From positions 1 through 7,721 of the forward strand of contig CALBSL010000134.1 in the NCBI GenBank assembly GCA_937968025.1: a stretch of 7,721 bases of DNA, written 5' to 3'. The notes under the pieces were generated by a model. The model ran no database searches. It was not told the DNA's origin and saw only the letters and a list, made by a program, of their open reading frames with translations. Shown one piece after another: positions 5,609 to 7,721 of this stretch (position 1 is its first letter; each line of letters opens with the position of its first letter). Origin of the DNA: an uncultured bacterium (GTDB taxonomy: Bacteria; Patescibacteriota; Patescibacteriia; 2-12-FULL-60-25). The position numbers and the translations under genes are program-made.

Positions 5609-6514
5609 ATGCGAACCAAGCCCTTGCTCGTAGCCATCTGGGTGTTCAGCTTCGTCTTCTTCTTCACGTCCGGCTGTACGGGAACCCTGGCCCTGGTCTC
5701 GATCCCCGCGCAGGACGCGGGCCCGACCCCGACCAGCGACGCCCGCCCGGCGACGCCGTCGTTGCCGGAGCCTCCCGTTCCCGTCCTGGCGGACCTCGTC
5801 CCGCACGAGGACGCCGGCGATACGGTCGACGTGTCCGCCAAGCTCGATGCGTCCCTCAGCACCGAAGACGCTCCGGCCGCGACGCCCGACGTGACGACCG
5901 ATGATGTCGTGAACACGATGGTCGATGACCGCCCGACCGCTCCGGCGCAGCCCCTAGCCGTGGCGTTCCTCCTCGCGCCGATCACCTGCCACGGTCGACG
6001 ACTGCCGAGCACGACCCCAGGTCTCGACCTCGCCGCGCAAGGCATGACCCTCTGGCACCTCTGCTACAAGACACCGACACGGACCACCTCGACCTACCCG
6101 CTCCCCACCCAGCGTGCCGAGCGCGTGACGCTCGAGCTCGCCACCCCGGCGGGCGAGCAGCTCCTGCTCGCCGTGCCCGCACCGGCGAGCGCCAACCCGT
6201 GGACCGTGAGCGTTCTCGTAGCGCTTCCTCCGGGAGTGGCGCCGGCGTTCCAGGGGTTCACCAACTACGCAAATCACCCATCGCTCGCGATTGTGGGCAG
6301 TGGCGACGGTGAGAGCTTCCCCACCATTCAGGGCGAGATGCGCAGCTGGCGCGTGCTGAACGACCTCTCCCAGGACGAATACGCCCCGGGAAGGGTCTGC
6401 CGTCGTCCGACGCCGCTTCATCCCAATGGTGCGTTCTTCTTGCCGCTCGACATGTGCCCCGGTCGTACCTGCCCCCTCCTGCAGGGGCTCGAGTGCCAAG
6501 ACCTCATCTTCTAA
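5609..6514 (+). CDS. Putative secreted lipoprotein, G+C-rich, unrecognised
   Basis: The protein has 301 residues. Its N-terminus is MRTKP, then a hydrophobic stretch (6-19) and a TSGC lipobox-like site with Cys23 as the predicted lipidated residue; Thr at -3 is a poor match, so a plain signal peptide is possible. Residues 35-113 are a low-complexity Asp/Ala/Pro/Thr-rich linker with DAGP, DAGD and TTDDVV elements and almost no Lys or aromatic residues. Residues 117-301 look folded and contain six Cys (127, 152, 264, 283, 288, 296), which suggests disulphides outside the membrane. The last third includes a CPGRTC motif. I recognise no family. Base composition is strikingly G+C-rich: positions 5701-5760 have 50 G/C of 60, against 31 of 60 at 5041-5100 in the preceding gene. 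Asp is mostly GAC. The gene stands alone between two hairpin terminators with its own leader, suggesting an acquired single-gene cassette. Confidence 0.75.
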   Translation: MRTKPLLVAIWVFSFVFFFTSGCTGTLALVSIPAQDAGPTPTSDARPATPSLPEPPVPVLADLVPHEDAGDTVDVSAKLDASLSTEDAPAATPDVTTDDVVNTMVDDRPTAPAQPLAVAFLLAPITCHGRRLPSTTPGLDLAAQGMTLWHLCYKTPTRTTSTYPLPTQRAERVTLELATPAGEQLLLAVPAPASANPWTVSVLVALPPGVAPAFQGFTNYANHPSLAIVGSGDGESFPTIQGEMRSWRVLNDLSQDEYAPGRVCRRPTPLHPNGAFFLPLDMCPGRTCPLLQGLECQDLIF

Positions 6515-6537
6515 CCTCGACTCTGTCGGGGTTTTTT
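6515..6537 (+). terminator. Rho-independent terminator of the lipoprotein gene
   Basis: CCTCGAC (6515-6521) pairs with GTCGGGG (6525-6531), including one U-G wobble, around a TCT loop. It is followed by T6 (6532-6537). It starts directly after the TAA stop. The last two T bases also belong to the stop codon of the convergent coiled-coil gene. Confidence 0.8.
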
Positions 6538-7612
6538 AGTCTGCCTCACGATTCATCGCTTCTTGAAGTCGAAAAAACGCCTCATCAAGCTGATCCTTTT
6601 TTGCGTACAGAGCTCCCAAGCGATGGTTCTCCTCCCCCACCTGTCGAAGCACCTGCGCCATCTCCCGCTCAAGGCGCTTTCGCCGCCGTTCACGATCCGC
6701 ATGCGCTTGCTCTGAAGCCGTTCGAACCCACGGCATCCAGCGACGCAAAAGCGAGGCCTCCTTTTCGCCTTCTGCTTGCTGCTGTTCTTGATCTAGTTGA
6801 TATCGCTCTTGAAAAAGCGCGCTTAAACGGTCCGATAACGGCGCACTCGCACGTTCAGCCGCACGAATATCGTTCATCACCGCCTCGCTCGCCGCTAGGT
6901 TCGCCGCCAACTCACGCCCCGCCTGTTCGCTCACCTCGTTCCGCACTCGATGCTTCCCTGATTCAACGGTTGACTCAACGTCCGTCTTCGCGTGTTCAAG
7001 CGCATCGAGTCGCTGATTATTCGCCTGCATGAGAGGAGAAATCTCCTGAAGCTCTCGCTGCGCCTCAGTCAAGGCACGTGCGCTTTGCTCCCCCATAAGC
7101 TGCCTTGTCTCATATTCTGTCTTGGCTTGCGCATCAAATAGACGCCGAATACCCGATGTTGCTCGAGTTTGCTGCCATTCCGCTTGTTCTGCCTGCGCCT
7201 TCGTGAGACGCATCATGATGTCTGTGTAGCGATCCGCCAGTTCTTGCGACCGTTTCTGCTCTTCTGCGAGCTGAGCGTTCAGCGCCTCCCCTTGTTGATC
7301 TTGCGCCTGAACCTCTTGAACAGAAGGCTCGCTGTCGTCCTCAAGATCATCCTCCGAAAGACGAACGATCTCGACGGTCGGATCATCACGAAGTGGATCA
7401 GCCAGCTTGAACGTCTCACGTACGGCCGTCAACCGATCCGAGGCACGACGAACACCCGCATGCACGTCCTCGGCACGGACGATACGCAAATGAGGCCTTA
7501 CCGGAAGGACATTTGGCGTTTCTGCGGGAGCTGGCACGTGTTCAAGAGCACGCATACAAACAAGACACTCAACACATCTTGCGATACAGGCAGTATACCA
7601 TGAGCGGAACAT
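6536..7612 (-). CDS. Long coiled-coil protein, unrecognised; start uncertain
   Basis: The longest frame gives 358 residues. Residues about 40-95 are mixed and acidic (EIVRLSEDDLEDDSE). Residues 100-355 are almost continuously Glu/Gln/Ala/Arg/Lys-rich with heptad-like Leu spacing, broken near 284-298 by SLLRRWMPWVRTA. It is predicted to be an extended coiled coil without signal peptide or membrane helix, so a cytoplasmic structural or scaffold protein is likely. I see no Walker motif, so it is not an SMC ATPase. The start is unclear. ATG 7612 falls just after a stable hairpin that would hide any ribosome site. A promoter-like TGG-TATACT lies inside the frame at 7592-7600, so translation more likely begins at Ile10 (ATC, 7585) or Met20 (7555). 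Starting at Met20 removes the Cys-rich stretch at residues 9-19. The gene is convergent with the lipoprotein gene. Confidence 0.8.
   Translation of the reverse strand: MFRSWYTACIARCVECLVCMRALEHVPAPAETPNVLPVRPHLRIVRAEDVHAGVRRASDRLTAVRETFKLADPLRDDPTVEIVRLSEDDLEDDSEPSVQEVQAQDQQGEALNAQLAEEQKRSQELADRYTDIMMRLTKAQAEQAEWQQTRATSGIRRLFDAQAKTEYETRQLMGEQSARALTEAQRELQEISPLMQANNQRLDALEHAKTDVESTVESGKHRVRNEVSEQAGRELAANLAASEAVMNDIRAAERASAPLSDRLSALFQERYQLDQEQQQAEGEKEASLLRRWMPWVRTASEQAHADRERRRKRLEREMAQVLRQVGEENHRLGALYAKKDQLDEAFFRLQEAMNREAD
7592..7600 (-). promoter_or_regulatory. Extended -10 promoter inside the 5' part of the coiled-coil frame
   Basis: The minus strand reads TGG-TATACT, an extended -10 at 5 of 6 to consensus. 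Six nt later comes ATC (7583-7585), in frame with the coiled-coil gene, and ATG 7555 is 36 nt downstream of the hexamer. No clear -35 is visible. Confidence 0.5.
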
Positions 7613-7616
7613 GAAA

Positions 7617-7646
7617 CCCCACCTCGTCCAAGGTGGGGCCTTTTTT
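7617..7646. terminator. Hairpin terminator between the coiled-coil gene and the right-edge gene
   Basis: CCCCACCT (7617-7624) and AGGTGGGG (7631-7638) form an 8-bp perfect stem with a CGTCCA loop. On the plus strand it is followed by CC and T6 (7641-7646), the stronger direction. On the minus strand, where the edge gene has just stopped, only TTTC follows, so termination there would be weaker. Confidence 0.7.
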
Positions 7647-7721
7647 ATTCGTCTTCGTCGGGATCAGTATCGTCATCTTCAGGCTCATCCAGCGCCCCAC
7701 CAAAGGGACGCCACGAATCAT
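7645..7721 (-). CDS. Acidic C-terminus of a gene entering from the right edge (partial)
   Basis: The minus strand from the window edge encodes DSWRPFGGALDEPEDDDTDP then DEDE and TAA (7645-7647), 24 residues in the frame starting at 7719. A very acidic Asp/Glu tail ending directly ahead of a hairpin is convincing for a real gene end. The family cannot be told from this piece. The stop codon overlaps the A tract of the hairpin. Confidence 0.65.
   Translation of the reverse strand, partial: DSWRPFGGALDEPEDDDTDPDEDE

Noticed and set aside
5482..6499. Long open frames on the minus strand opposite the lipoprotein gene.
   Set aside because: Very high G+C keeps the opposite frames open by chance. 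Their translations are Arg/Gly-rich and lack starts with ribosome sites, while the plus frame has a signal sequence, SD and terminator.
7553..7588. A C-x3-C-x2-C-x2-C cluster in residues 9-19 of the coiled-coil frame, suggestive of a metal or Fe-S site.
   Set aside because: It lies around the predicted transcription start and is probably only partly or not at all translated. A lone cluster ahead of a coiled coil matches no family I know.
1..7721. Search for CRISPR arrays, tRNA or rRNA genes, insertion-sequence ends and long direct repeats.
   Set aside because: No regularly spaced repeats, cloverleaf, transposase or terminal inverted repeats were seen by eye. Almost all of the window is accounted for by coding regions and short spacers.

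Overview
The window reads as a compact, gene-dense bacterial chromosome segment of moderately high G+C. I cannot name the organism from sequence alone. An exported SpoIID/LytB protein carrying several NBR1-type Ig-like repeats, next to a Wzx-like flippase and several ORFan coiled-coil proteins, with very short spacers and apparently leaderless genes, fits a Candidate Phyla Radiation (Patescibacteria)-like genome. This is a low-confidence inference. A possible outer-membrane beta-barrel fragment at the extreme left does not fit a CPR cell and may mean a different lineage, a transfer or an assembly join.

Layout: 1-223 holds a possible 3' end of a plus-strand beta-barrel-like gene, antisense to the tail of an unrecognised minus-strand ORF (12-698). 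That ORF has its own promoter and a strong Shine-Dalgarno (SD) site. The minus strand then carries an 813-residue exported SpoIID protein (767-3208). A 47-bp divergent promoter region separates it from a 486-residue MOP/Wzx-type flippase (3256-4716, plus). The flippase stop codon directly abuts the stop of a 50-residue minus-strand protein (4717-4869). A 53-bp divergent spacer leads to a 197-residue protein with a proline hinge (4923-5516, plus), which ends inside a perfect hairpin terminator. A G+C-rich candidate lipoprotein follows (5609-6514, plus), with its own leader and terminator. A long minus-strand coiled-coil protein (6536-7612) and the acidic C-terminus of another minus-strand gene (7645 to the edge) complete the window.

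How it works together: the SpoIID protein and flippase form a divergent cell-envelope pair, plausibly acting on peptidoglycan and on glycan-lipid export. The other genes are ORFans. The most informative pattern is regulatory. Three genes have a TANNNT -10 element ending exactly 6 nt before ATG, and a fourth has one ending 8 nt before ATG, which implies leaderless or near-leaderless mRNAs. Only the two atypical genes (12-698 and the lipoprotein) have clear SD-led leaders.
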